Below the pieces are notes generated by a model. That model saw nothing but the letters and a program-made list of their open reading frames with translations, searched no databases and was not told the DNA's origin. The position numbers and the translations under genes were made by a program. 64,000 bases of DNA from Bradyrhizobium elkanii USDA 76 (GTDB taxonomy: Bacteria; Pseudomonadota; Alphaproteobacteria; Rhizobiales; Xanthobacteraceae), in contig NZ_CP066356.1 in assembly GCF_023278185.1 (NCBI RefSeq), positions 6,874,001-6,938,000 of the forward strand, written 5' to 3'. The stretch's first letter is position 1. Each line of letters starts with the position of its first letter. Positions 26,683 through 37,221 of the stretch are shown here, one piece after another.

Positions 26683-27179
26683 TCACCCTCTATACGGCGT
26701 AACTATGAGGTCACGATTGACAAGAACACGAACCGGGAAACCAGGCCGCACGGTCAAAGTGGGCTGGATATTGAGACTGCGTCGAACCACCTGCTGTCCG
26801 GTTTGGTTTAGTGAGTCGGAGGCGCCGTGTCGCAACGCCTGGATGATGGCGCTGTCGTTGCTATTGGTGTCCGAACCAGCCCCTAGTTCGGTCCCGACCG
26901 CCAGAAACGTCGATAGTGCCGCAGCCTTGAATAGCTCTGCCCAGTGATTGTCGACTTGGTCTTCCAGACCCGCATACCCAGCGCTATCAGCGCCAGGCTG
27001 CCGCTCGAGAACGATAGAATGTCCATTCGGCATAATCAGCCGCGTCCAGACCAGTAGGACACGGGACTGGCCGAAAGTAACCTGACTATCGTATGTGCCG
27101 ATCAGACGCGCTCCCTGAGGCACAAGCAGAAAGCGGCCGGTCGGCGTGTCAAAAACATTCTCGGTGACCTGCGCGGTAG
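26683..27179 (-). pseudogene. trbI: TrbI (VirB10-like) C-terminal remnant
   Basis: About 165 codons encode the C-terminal VirB10/TrbI domain of the conjugative channel: AQVTENVFDTPTGRFLLVPQG, LIGTYDSQVTFGQSRVLLVWTR, LPNGHSIVLE-type stretch, AGYAGLEDQVDNHW, and the final PTLTVRPGFPVRVLVNRDL. The N-terminal TM helix and Pro-rich region are gone; the sequence joins directly, out of frame, to the beginning of trbL. TrbI links inner and outer membrane parts of the T4SS, so a functional channel is not expected from this locus. Confidence 0.8.
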
Positions 27180-27391
27180 GCAAAGACGCCCACGAAGAGG
27201 GTCTTCTTGACGAGCCGCGCGATGATGTCCTCGTCAGTTCCCCAACTCCAGAACAACGCAGCGAGAGTGATGTCGATCGCGGCGAGTGTCGTCGCGAGAT
27301 ATCCAACGTCACTGCCCAGCAACCCGAATCCGTTATCGATATAACGCGTAAACGTTTCCAAGAACTGGTCGATGATCCCGGTACCCGTCAT
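27180..27391 (-). pseudogene. trbL: TrbL (VirB6-like) N-terminal remnant
   Basis: The first about 70 codons of trbL are intact: MTGTGIIDQFLETF, YIDNGFGLLGSDVGYLATTL and the conserved SWGTDEDIIARLVKKTLFVGVFA. After that the reading enters trbI sequence in another frame and stops. The start overlaps the trbK stop (ATGA). TrbL normally has about 400 residues with several TM helices, so nearly all of it is missing, together with trbF, trbG and the 5' part of trbI that lie between in canonical clusters. Confidence 0.8.
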
Positions 27392-27759
27392 GGCTTGCTC
27401 GCCTCGGGTGTCGCCGGTTGCGGATATGCTTGCGGGATCCGGCTCTGATCCTTTGGGGCGGGCGCCAGCCCTGCGAAGGAATCATTCTGGCCAGGGTCTG
27501 CTGGGCCGATTCTTTTGCCAAAGAAGCGACGCCGGTTTTCGTCCCAAATCTGCTTGCAATGCCGATAACCCACTGTGTCCTCTGGAGTGACACCGCGGCA
27601 GCGTGCGAGCTCGGAGCTGGCTGCATCGGTCCCTTGCTCCGCCTTCGGTGCCGACCGAGACGCGTCCAGTCCGCGCAGCTGAATCGTGCAGGCGGCGACG
27701 GCCACTAGGCCGATTGTCGTAAGCAGCGAAAGCGCCTTGAATGCCTTTACGTCGGTCAT
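27388..27759 (-). CDS. trbK: Putative entry-exclusion lipoprotein TrbK (TrbK-alt)
   Basis: 123 residues starting MTDVKAFKALSLLTTIGL, with an N-terminal hydrophobic segment and lipobox-like VAACT. The core CRGVTPEDTVGYRHCKQIWDENRRRFFG is the signature of the TrbK-alt proteins that sit between trbJ and trbL in these ICEs; a Pro-rich tail follows. It overlaps trbJ by one base and trbL by four. Believed to limit redundant entry of the same element. Intact. Confidence 0.78.
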   Translation of the reverse strand: MTDVKAFKALSLLTTIGLVAVAACTIQLRGLDASRSAPKAEQGTDAASSELARCRGVTPEDTVGYRHCKQIWDENRRRFFGKRIGPADPGQNDSFAGLAPAPKDQSRIPQAYPQPATPEASKP

Positions 27760-28487
27760 CAGTGGAACATCTGTACATTGGAGGATTGATAGCCCTGTCC
27801 TGGTGTTAGGAAGCGCTTGAGCTGCTCTCGACCCTGATCCTGGGCCGCGGCGCGCTGCGCCGCTTCGAGGCTCTGCGCCCTGCCCTGCGCCGCCGTGGCC
27901 GCCGTGAGATCGGCAAGTTGTTGCGCTTGAAGCGCGAGGATCTGATTGCCAGCCTGCGTTGCCTGCAGCGCGCCGGCGGCCCCCTGGCTTGACGTCACGA
28001 GCGCGGATGTCTGGATGCGATTGGTGTCGAGGTTACCAACGATGCCGGCTTGGACGCGAAGCGCGTCTTGCGTCGCGGCATAGGAATTTTGCCATCGCGC
28101 TTGAGCGTTGGCGACCAGCAGCTGGTTCGACTGGTTGCTGGTGGCTGGCGCGTAGCTGGTCGAGAAGGCGCGATCGATTTCCTGGACGTCGTAGGCGATG
28201 CGCTGAGCCTGCGCCAGCAACTGTTGGGTCCGCTGAATCGAGGATAGAAATTGCTGCAGCGACGAATACGGAAGGTTCGCCAGATTCTTCGCCTGATTGA
28301 TCAGCATCTGCGCCTCGTTCTGCAACGAGGTGATCTGGTTGTTGATCTGCTGAAGCTCGCGCGCAGCGGTCAGGACATTCTGAACGTAGTTGTTGGGATC
28401 GAAAACGATCAGCGCCCGTGCGGGGATCGCAACGCCAAGCGCCAGCGCAGTGACGCCGGCTGCGGCCAATAGGGCAAGACGCCTCAT
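27759..28487 (-). CDS. trbJ: P-type conjugative transfer protein TrbJ
   Basis: 242 residues, VirB5-related minor pilus protein. A signal peptide (MRRLALLAAAGVTALALGVAIPARA) precedes FDPNNYVQNVLTAARELQQINNQI, the TrbJ opening. The body is long amphipathic helix/coiled coil rich in Gln and Ala (LQNEAQMLINQAKNLANLPYSSLQQFL; LQAQQLADLTAATAAQGRAQS). The ATG overlaps the displaced trbE stop (ATGA), showing the original trbE-trbJ coupling. Intact, but the IS21 element upstream separates it from the trbB promoter. Confidence 0.85.
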   Translation of the reverse strand: MRRLALLAAAGVTALALGVAIPARALIVFDPNNYVQNVLTAARELQQINNQITSLQNEAQMLINQAKNLANLPYSSLQQFLSSIQRTQQLLAQAQRIAYDVQEIDRAFSTSYAPATSNQSNQLLVANAQARWQNSYAATQDALRVQAGIVGNLDTNRIQTSALVTSSQGAAGALQATQAGNQILALQAQQLADLTAATAAQGRAQSLEAAQRAAAQDQGREQLKRFLTPGQGYQSSNVQMFH

Positions 28488-28600
28488 GGCGATTTCTCCA
28501 GATTGACGAGATTGGGAATTAGATCTATGGCCCAGGCGACGCCACGGTGCTGGAGCCAGGCCGGCACGAAGCCGTCAGGTCCATGTTCGGCGAAGAGCTG
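28484..28600 (-). pseudogene. trbE: trbE 3' fragment beyond the IS21 insertion
   Basis: Encodes the last 38 or so residues of TrbE: LFAEHGPDGFVPAWLQHRG, then VAWAIDLIPNLVNLEKSP and stop. It continues exactly where the main trbE part breaks off (…QLF) and shares the 8-base duplication AAGAGCTG with it. Confidence 0.85.
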
Positions 28601-28665
28601 CCGCGCGGCGAACAGGATGGAAGTGGAGCGTCGACCATGATGAGAGGGCTACGCCGGGCTCGTGA

Positions 28666-31115
<2,450 letters not shown>

Positions 31116-31247
31116 TTGACGCTCCGCGACAATCAAAGCAAACAAAACTCTTGCGCGCGACAATCATCGCGGCGATCATCATCGCGCCGCGACACTGACT
31201 CGCCATCCTGATCGCCGCGCTCTTCCGACCCAGATCGTCGCGCTATA

Positions 31248-33580
31248 AAGAGCTGCGCGATGGCAGCTTGGTCTGTCTTGGAAGAGGCCGCGGTGAATGC
31301 GAGCGCAACCTCACCAAGCCCGAGTTCGAACATCCGGTTGCCGCGACGGGACTGGCAGTAATAGTCGCGTTTTGGCGTTGCCCGACTCAATAACTCGATC
31401 TGGCGGTCATTGAGGCCGAAGCGGCGGTAGATGGCGGTGATTTGCGGTTCGATCGCCCGTTCGTTCGGCAGCAATAAGCGAGTTGGGCAGCTTTCGATGA
31501 TCGCCGGCGCGATCGCTGAGCCGTCGACATCCGAGAGCGACTGGGTAGCGAAGATGACGGAGGCATTCTTTTTCCGAAGCGTTTTCAGCCACTCCCGGAG
31601 CTGCCCCGCGAAATCCTCATCATCGAGGGCAAGCCAACCCTCATCGACCATAAGGAGCGTCGGCCGACCATCGAGACGGTCCCCAATACGATGGAAGAGG
31701 TAAGCCAGCACGGCCGGCGCAGCACTCGTTCCGATCAAGCCTTCGGTCTCAAATGCCTGGACCGACGCTTCGCCAAGGCGCTCGAATTCGGCATCGAGCA
31801 GGCGCCCCGAGGGACCACCCACGCAATAGGGTTGCAGCGCACGTTTCAGGGAGTTGGATTGGAGGAGGACTGACAGGCCGGTCAGGGTGCGTTCCTGCAT
31901 CGGCGCCGAGGCGAGAGACGTCAGCGCCGACCACAGATGATCCTTGACCTCCGGGGTGATCTCGATTTTTTCCCGTGCCAGGATCGCGCAGATCCATTCG
32001 GTGGCCCATCCGCGCTCTGAGGGATCATCGATCCAAGCCAGCGGCTGCAGCGCGACGGGCCGATCACTTCCGTCAGACAAAGCACCGCCCAAATCATGCC
32101 AGTCGCCGCCCATGCCGAGCGCGGCCGCCCTGATCGAACCACCGAAATCGAACGCAAAGATCTGGGAGTTCGGGTAGCGGCGGAATTGCAGTGCCATCAG
32201 AGCGAGCAGTACCGACTTGCCGGCCCCCGTCGGTCCGACCACAAGGGTATGGCCGACGTCGCCGACGTGGAGGGAAAATCGGAACGGGGTCGATCCCTCG
32301 GTCTTGCCGAACAGGAGGGGCGGCCCCTTGAAGTGCAGATCCCTCGCCTCGCCGGCCCATATGGCGGAAATCGGAATCATATGGGCGAGGTTGAGGGTCG
32401 AAACCGGCGGCTGACGCACGTTCGCATAGACATGCCCCGGCAGACTGCCGAGCCAGGCTTCGACGGCGTTCACCGTCTCGATCATGCAGGTGAAATCACG
32501 CCCCTGGATTACCTTCTCGACCAGCCGCAGCTTTTCATCGGCGGCATTGGGATCGCGGTCCCAGACAGTGATGGTCGCGGTGACAAAGGCTTGTCCGATC
32601 TGATCGGACCCCAGTTCCTGCAACGCTGCGTCAGCATCGAGCGCCTTGTTGTGGGCGTCGGTATCGAGCAGCGTCGACGCCTCGTTGGTCATGACCTCCT
32701 TGAGAATGGCGCCAATCGACTTTCGCTTGGCGAACCACTGCCGCCGAATCTTGGTCAGCAGCTTGGTGGCGTCTGTCTTGTCGAGCATGATCGCCCGGGT
32801 CGACCAACGATAAGAGAATGGCAGGCGATTCAGGTCGTCTAGGATTCCCGGCGTCGTGGCGCCCGGAAAGCCGACAATTGTTAGGACCCGAAGATTGGCT
32901 GAGCCCAACATCGGCTCTAGCCCGCCGGTCAACGGCTGGTCGGCCAAGAGCGCATCGATGTACATGGGAATTTCGGGCACTCGAACCCGATGACGTTTGG
33001 TCGAGATCGTCGAGTGCAGATAGGTCAGAGTATCCTGGTCATCGAGCCAGGTGCACTCCGGCATGAACCCTTCGACGAGTTGCAGCACGCGGTTGGTTTG
33101 ATCGACAAACCCGCGCAGCACCTCGCGCGCGTCGGCTCCAACAGTGCGATCACGCCCCTCGTAAAGCAGTCGTTCTGCCTTGGCGGCTCCTTCCTCGGGG
33201 GGCAGATAGAGAAAGGTGAGGAAATAACTGGACTCATAGTGGGCGCCCGCCTCTTCGAACTGAGCTCTGCGCTCGGCGTCGACCAGTGCGGATGCGACAT
33301 CCGGAAATGTACTCGGAGGATAGGCCCCGGCAAAATGGCGCTGTGCCTCGACGAATACGGCCCAACCTGATCCGAGGCGGCGCAGGGCGTTGTTCAGACG
33401 ACCGGCGACGGCGACAAGCTCAGCCGGGACCGCGCTGTCGAGGTCGGGGCCACGGAATTTCGCCGTCCGTTGAAACGAACCGTCCTTGTTCAGGATGATT
33501 CCCTCGTCGACTATGGCGGCCCACGGCAAGAAGTCCGCAAGACGCGCGTTGGAATGGCGGTATTCGGCAAGGTTCATCAT
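31248..33580 (-). pseudogene. trbE: Conjugal transfer ATPase TrbE (VirB4-like), truncated by IS21
   Basis: About 777 codons from MMNLAEYRHSNARLADFLPW up to …TDQAAIAQLF, where IS21 enters. The VirB4 ATPase energises pilus and channel assembly at the inner membrane. Walker A is GPTGAGKSVLLALMALQF, Walker B is RPTLLMVDEGWLAL, and the FATQSLSDVDGSAIAP stretch is intact. After the break the frame runs about 38 unrelated codons into the IS. Only the last about 39 residues are lost, so partial folding is possible, but the protein would carry a foreign tail. Start overlaps nothing; it lies 11 bases after trbD. Confidence 0.88.
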
Positions 33581-33590
33581 GGTAGAGAGC

Positions 33591-33854
33591 TCAGGCGTTG
33601 AGGTGGCCGGGAATGCGAAGATGTCGGCGCACGACGTCGACAAACGCAGGATCGCGCTTGGCTGCCCAGACGGCGGCCATGTGGCCGATGAACCACAGGA
33701 CAAGGCCCGCGATCCAGAGCCGAAGCCCGAGCCCCAAGGCTGCAGCAAGCGTACCGTTGACGATCGCGACCGACCGTGGCGCGCCGCCCATCAGGATTGG
33801 CTCAGTGAGCGCGCGATGAACGAGCACGACAAAGCCTGTGACTGGTTCATCCAT
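33591..33854 (-). CDS. trbD: Conjugal transfer protein TrbD (VirB3-like)
   Basis: 87 residues starting MDEPVTGFVVLVHRALTEPI. A short cytoplasmic head with the GAPRSVAIVNGTL motif is followed by hydrophobic segments (AAALGLGLRLWIAGLVLWFIGH) and the C-terminal AKRDPAFVDVVRRHLR, all diagnostic of TrbD/VirB3. Start overlaps the trbC stop by one base. Works with TrbE at the inner membrane. Intact. Confidence 0.88.
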   Translation of the reverse strand: MDEPVTGFVVLVHRALTEPILMGGAPRSVAIVNGTLAAALGLGLRLWIAGLVLWFIGHMAAVWAAKRDPAFVDVVRRHLRIPGHLNA

Positions 33855-34180
33855 CAGATCACCACGCCGCCGCCGAAGGAGAAGAACGAAAGGAAGAAAC
33901 TCGAGGCGGCAAACGCGATCGACAGACCGAACACGATCTGGATCAGCCTGCGGAAACCACCCGACGAGTCTCCGAACGCGAGCGTGAGCCCGGTTACGAC
34001 GATGATGATGACGGCAATGATCTTGGCGACTGGCCCCTCGACCGACTGCAGGATCTGATTGAGTGGCTGCTCCCACGGCATGTTCGATCCGGCAGCCCAG
34101 GCCGGTGCCGACGCCAAAAGAAGCATCCCGGACATGGCCAGTGAAGCGGCATCTCGAGGAAAGCGAAATTGCGGACGCAT
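33854..34180 (-). CDS. trbC: Conjugal transfer pilin TrbC (VirB2-like)
   Basis: 108 residues with a long signal segment (ASLAMSGMLLLASAPAWAAG), then GSNMPWEQPLNQILQSVEGPVAK and two TM helices (IIAVIIIVVTGLTLAFGD; IVFGLSIAFAASSFFLSFF), the layout of the conjugative pilus subunit. The ribosome site AGGAGACTGAC precedes the ATG. It sits between trbB and trbD in canonical order. Intact. Confidence 0.88.
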   Translation of the reverse strand: MRPQFRFPRDAASLAMSGMLLLASAPAWAAGSNMPWEQPLNQILQSVEGPVAKIIAVIIIVVTGLTLAFGDSSGGFRRLIQIVFGLSIAFAASSFFLSFFSFGGGVVI

Positions 34181-34181
34181 G

Positions 34182-35144
34182 TCAGTCTCCTGTTGATGAA
34201 AGGTCGTAGTCGCCGGCGGGCCCTAGCCCGGTGACGAGAGCAAGCTCAGCGAGGCGACGGTCAGCGCCGCGCCCCGCAAGCACAGCAACGAGGTTGATGG
34301 TCTCAGCGATCAGGGCGCGCGGAACCGTGATGACGGCTTCCTGGATGAGTTGCTCGAGCCGCCGCAGGGCACCGAGCGCAGTGCCCGCATGAATAGTGCC
34401 GATGCCGCCGGGGTGGCCGGTGCCCCAGGCCTTGAGCAGATCGAGTGCTTCAGCACCGCGAACTTCGCCGACTGGAATCCGGTCAGGACGCAGTCGCAGC
34501 GAGGAGCGAACGAGGTCCGATAACGTGGCCACGCCATCTTTGGTACGCAAAGCGACGAGATTGGGCGCTTTGCACTGAAGTTCGCGGGTATCTTCGATCA
34601 GCACGACCCGATCAGAAGTCTTTGCCACCTCGGCTAAGAGCGCATTCGTCAATGTTGTCTTGCCGGTCGATGTCCCGCCGGCGACGAGGATGTTCTTGCG
34701 TGAGGCGACTGCGCTTTTCAGGATGTTGGCCTGTTCCGATGTCATGATCTCTTTGACGACGTAGTCATCCAGCGTAAACACGGCGACGGCGGGCTTGCGG
34801 ATAGCAAAGGCCGGTGCTGCAACGACTGGGGGCACGAGCCCTTCGAAGCGTTCGCCGGTCTCAGGCAATTCGGCCGAGACCCGTGGCGCGCCGGCATGCA
34901 CTTCGGCGCCTACATGGTGCGCAACCAGACGAACAATGCGCTCGCCATCCGCTGCGGACAGAGTTTCGCCTGTATCGGTCAGGCCATGCGACAAACGGTC
35001 GATCCACAGCCGCCCATCTGGGTTGAGCATTACCTCGATGATCGATTGATCCTCGAGGTATCCGGCGATCGCTGGGCCAAGAGCACTACGCAGCATTCGC
35101 GCACCGCGCGAATTCGCCTCCGATTGAAAGGAATGGATTGCCAC
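34182..35144 (-). CDS. trbB: Conjugal transfer ATPase TrbB (VirB11-like)
   Basis: Hexameric secretion ATPase at the base of the T4SS, 320 residues. The start is taken as GTG at 35144 ([18 protein letters not shown]) because GGAGGGCAACG lies just ahead of it. Then follow [22 protein letters not shown] sequence ([17 protein letters not shown]), Walker [16 protein letters not shown], the Asp box EDTREL, Walker B-like [19 protein letters not shown], and the His box [15 protein letters not shown]. Complete. First gene of the trb operon; an MFS gene has been inserted between it and copG. Confidence 0.92.
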   Translation of the reverse strand: MAIHSFQSEANSRGARMLRSALGPAIAGYLEDQSIIEVMLNPDGRLWIDRLSHGLTDTGETLSAADGERIVRLVAHHVGAEVHAGAPRVSAELPETGERFEGLVPPVVAAPAFAIRKPAVAVFTLDDYVVKEIMTSEQANILKSAVASRKNILVAGGTSTGKTTLTNALLAEVAKTSDRVVLIEDTRELQCKAPNLVALRTKDGVATLSDLVRSSLRLRPDRIPVGEVRGAEALDLLKAWGTGHPGGIGTIHAGTALGALRRLEQLIQEAVITVPRALIAETINLVAVLAGRGADRRLAELALVTGLGPAGDYDLSSTGD

Positions 35145-35250
35145 CGTTGCCCTCCCCGAATGAGGGCGTCCACAGAGGGGCGCCCAGATGGGGACGATTA
35201 GAAAAGGCACCAACGGACTTAGCGCAACAAGCGCTTTCGGTGATCGAAGA

Positions 35251-35267
35251 CTGGCGTAGAAAAAGAA
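35251..35267. repeat. 17-bp direct repeat, copy 1, flanking the MFS insert
   Basis: CTGGCGTAGAAAAAGAA, identical and in the same orientation as 36740-36756. The pair brackets the MFS gene between trbB and copG and suggests insertion or duplication at this point. Confidence 0.8.
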
Positions 35268-35328
35268 AGATTGAGAGGCGATTTTTTTGACACCTACTCA
35301 ATCGTATCGGTTCGCTGCGAGTTTGTGC

Positions 35329-36657
35329 TCACCACTCCGCATCGTCATCCGGGGGCAGGAGGATGGCCGAATTCTGGTACAAGCCAACTGACTCGGCAGG
35401 TTCGAAGGTGCTAGCCGACATCTCGAGACAGATTGAACCCACCCATGACGCAAAGGACCGAAACCAAGGCAGCGCGAACCAGAGAAACGTCGCGATCTGC
35501 AGCGCTACGTTGAAACCGAACGCTGCTTGATAGGCTTGGACGGGCCTATGGCCATCATTCGCAGACCATTGCTCCAGGATAAGACCTGTTGCGTATTGTG
35601 CTAGAAACGCCCAACCAAAGTGCAAGACGTTCAAGGCACCGTTGGCACGACCGGCAAGCTCTGGCGGAAAGTAATCCGCCACCACGGCGAAGCTGACCAC
35701 AGTTGCCGTTCCTACAATTGCGACAACAGACCAGAGCAAGATAGATGGCAGAGACGCTCGCAGGATCAAGGCACACTCGGCTGCGATAAATAGTACCGCA
35801 GCTATCGCCAATATTGTCTCCGCCCCGATTCCCCTTCGTTTGACGCAATGGACTGTCATACCGAACAACCAGGCACCAGCGCTAAGTACGATCGACATAA
35901 TGAAGAGCTGTCTGATGAGACTTGCGCGATCAAACCCCTCTACGTCGGTCAGCCATGGCGATGCCCACAATCCCTGCAGAGACCAAGCCGATCCAATGCA
36001 AGTCGCCGACAACGGGGCCATTCGCCAAAAGCGCCGATCGCTGAAAACGGAGCTCAGGGTGGCGGAAGCTGTTGATGGGGCTACGCTTCGTTCAGGCACC
36101 ACAAGATAGATGAGAATGGCCGTCGTACCGGTCGCGACTGCCAGAATCTCAAAGAGCTGCCGCCAGCCCATCGACGTCAGCAGGTGTTCGACGGGAGCCG
36201 TCGCGGTCACCGCTCCTAGCGAGCCCAGCATGATCATATAGCCGTTCAGTAAGGCAACTTGTTCCCTAGGGAACCAAAGGATGATCGACTTCAGTCCTGC
36301 GGTCAGTGCCGCCGCCACGCCAAGCCCGATCATTGCGCGCGCGATCAAAAGCGACAGGAAGCCGGTCGATACCGCAAACAGTCCGCCGCCGACGGCTGCG
36401 AGCAAGAGCAGAACGCTCTGGACGCGACGCGGACCAAAGTGGTCCAACAATATACCGACGGGGATCTGGGCCGCCGCCAGAACAAGAAAATAGATTGACG
36501 TAAGCAACCCGAGGTCGGCAGTCCCAAGCCCGGTGTCCGAGCTGAGATGGCTGGCGATCACGGCGTTGATCGTTCGAAACAGATACGAGAGGTAGTACCC
36601 AGCTGCAAAAGGGAGAAAAACGCGCGCGATTCGACGCCATGCTGTTGAAATTTGCAT
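35329..36657 (-). CDS. Major facilitator superfamily transporter (cargo inserted in trb region)
   Basis: 442-residue membrane protein with 12 predicted TM helices. It has the MFS loop 2-3 motif as GILLDHFGPRRVQSVLLLL and an N-terminal FLPFAAGYYLSYLFRTINAVIASHL resembling the anion:cation/sugar-phosphate symporter type. A cytoplasmic loop in the middle carries SVAPSTASAT. Substrate unknown. It is not part of the canonical trb cluster: in related ICEs copG is followed closely by trbB. It has lower GC than its neighbours and is bracketed by 17-bp direct repeats. The acidic C-terminal tail (LLPPDDDAEW) is unusual. Confidence 0.85.
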   Translation of the reverse strand: MQISTAWRRIARVFLPFAAGYYLSYLFRTINAVIASHLSSDTGLGTADLGLLTSIYFLVLAAAQIPVGILLDHFGPRRVQSVLLLLAAVGGGLFAVSTGFLSLLIARAMIGLGVAAALTAGLKSIILWFPREQVALLNGYMIMLGSLGAVTATAPVEHLLTSMGWRQLFEILAVATGTTAILIYLVVPERSVAPSTASATLSSVFSDRRFWRMAPLSATCIGSAWSLQGLWASPWLTDVEGFDRASLIRQLFIMSIVLSAGAWLFGMTVHCVKRRGIGAETILAIAAVLFIAAECALILRASLPSILLWSVVAIVGTATVVSFAVVADYFPPELAGRANGALNVLHFGWAFLAQYATGLILEQWSANDGHRPVQAYQAAFGFNVALQIATFLWFALPWFRSFASWVGSICLEMSASTFEPAESVGLYQNSAILLPPDDDAEW

Positions 36658-36739
36658 GCTGGCCCCTTTGCTCTCAGCTCACCCGAGCCGATAGCGCGTC
36701 CAGCTTTTGTCAGTTCGGCTAACTCGCGGTGGTAGTAGG

Positions 36740-36756
36740 CTGGCGTAGAAAAAGAA
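36740..36756. repeat. 17-bp direct repeat, copy 2
   Basis: Identical to 35251-35267; lies 43 bases after the copG stop. Spacing between the copies is 1489 bases. Confidence 0.8.
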
Positions 36757-36798
36757 GGAGCGGCGAAATGGTCTATCGACATAGGTTCAATCAGGCTC

Positions 36799-37215
36799 TT
36801 AGGCCGATTCCTGACGGCGGATATCTTCTGGAATCTCGCGCAGAAAGCTTTGCCCCTTTTGCATACGACGCCCGAGCGCCTCGACAAATCCTTCAAAGCG
36901 CTCCCTTCCCTTTGCTTGAGCGGCCGCTTGCGCATCGTTGGGCAACGGTGGCGTGATCGTCAGCCAAAAACGAATGAAGAGGGCCAAGGTCTCGGCCGTC
37001 AGACCAACGTCACGTTCCAGCCTCTGCATCTGACGGGAAAGCCGATCCAAACGGCGGGTAAATGCTGCTTCCCGCCTGTCCGCTCCATCCGGTGACAGAA
37101 ACGAAGCGACGGCCGCTTCCACGATTGCAGACCGCGAAAGCTTTTTGCGATCGGCAAGATCAGAAATCTGTTTCAGAAGCTCGGGCGGGAAATAGACGTT
37201 CATCCGGTCGCGCAT
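36799..37215 (-). CDS. CopG/ribbon-helix-helix family protein of the transfer cluster
   Basis: 138 residues. The N-terminal RHH fold is MRDRMNVYFPPELLKQISDLADRK-LSRSAIVEAAVASFL: a beta strand then two helices, a DNA-binding domain seen in relaxosome accessory and regulatory proteins. The C-terminal half contains a coiled-coil-like helix (RRLDRLSRQMQRLERDVGL) and a hydrophobic stretch LFIRFWLTITPPLP. It sits between traG and trbB, 6 bases after the traG start-proximal gene order, as in other Rhizobiales ICEs. Probably regulates tra/trb transcription or aids the relaxosome. Confidence 0.8.
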   Translation of the reverse strand: MRDRMNVYFPPELLKQISDLADRKKLSRSAIVEAAVASFLSPDGADRREAAFTRRLDRLSRQMQRLERDVGLTAETLALFIRFWLTITPPLPNDAQAAAQAKGRERFEGFVEALGRRMQKGQSFLREIPEDIRRQESA

Positions 37216-37221
37216 ATCGCC

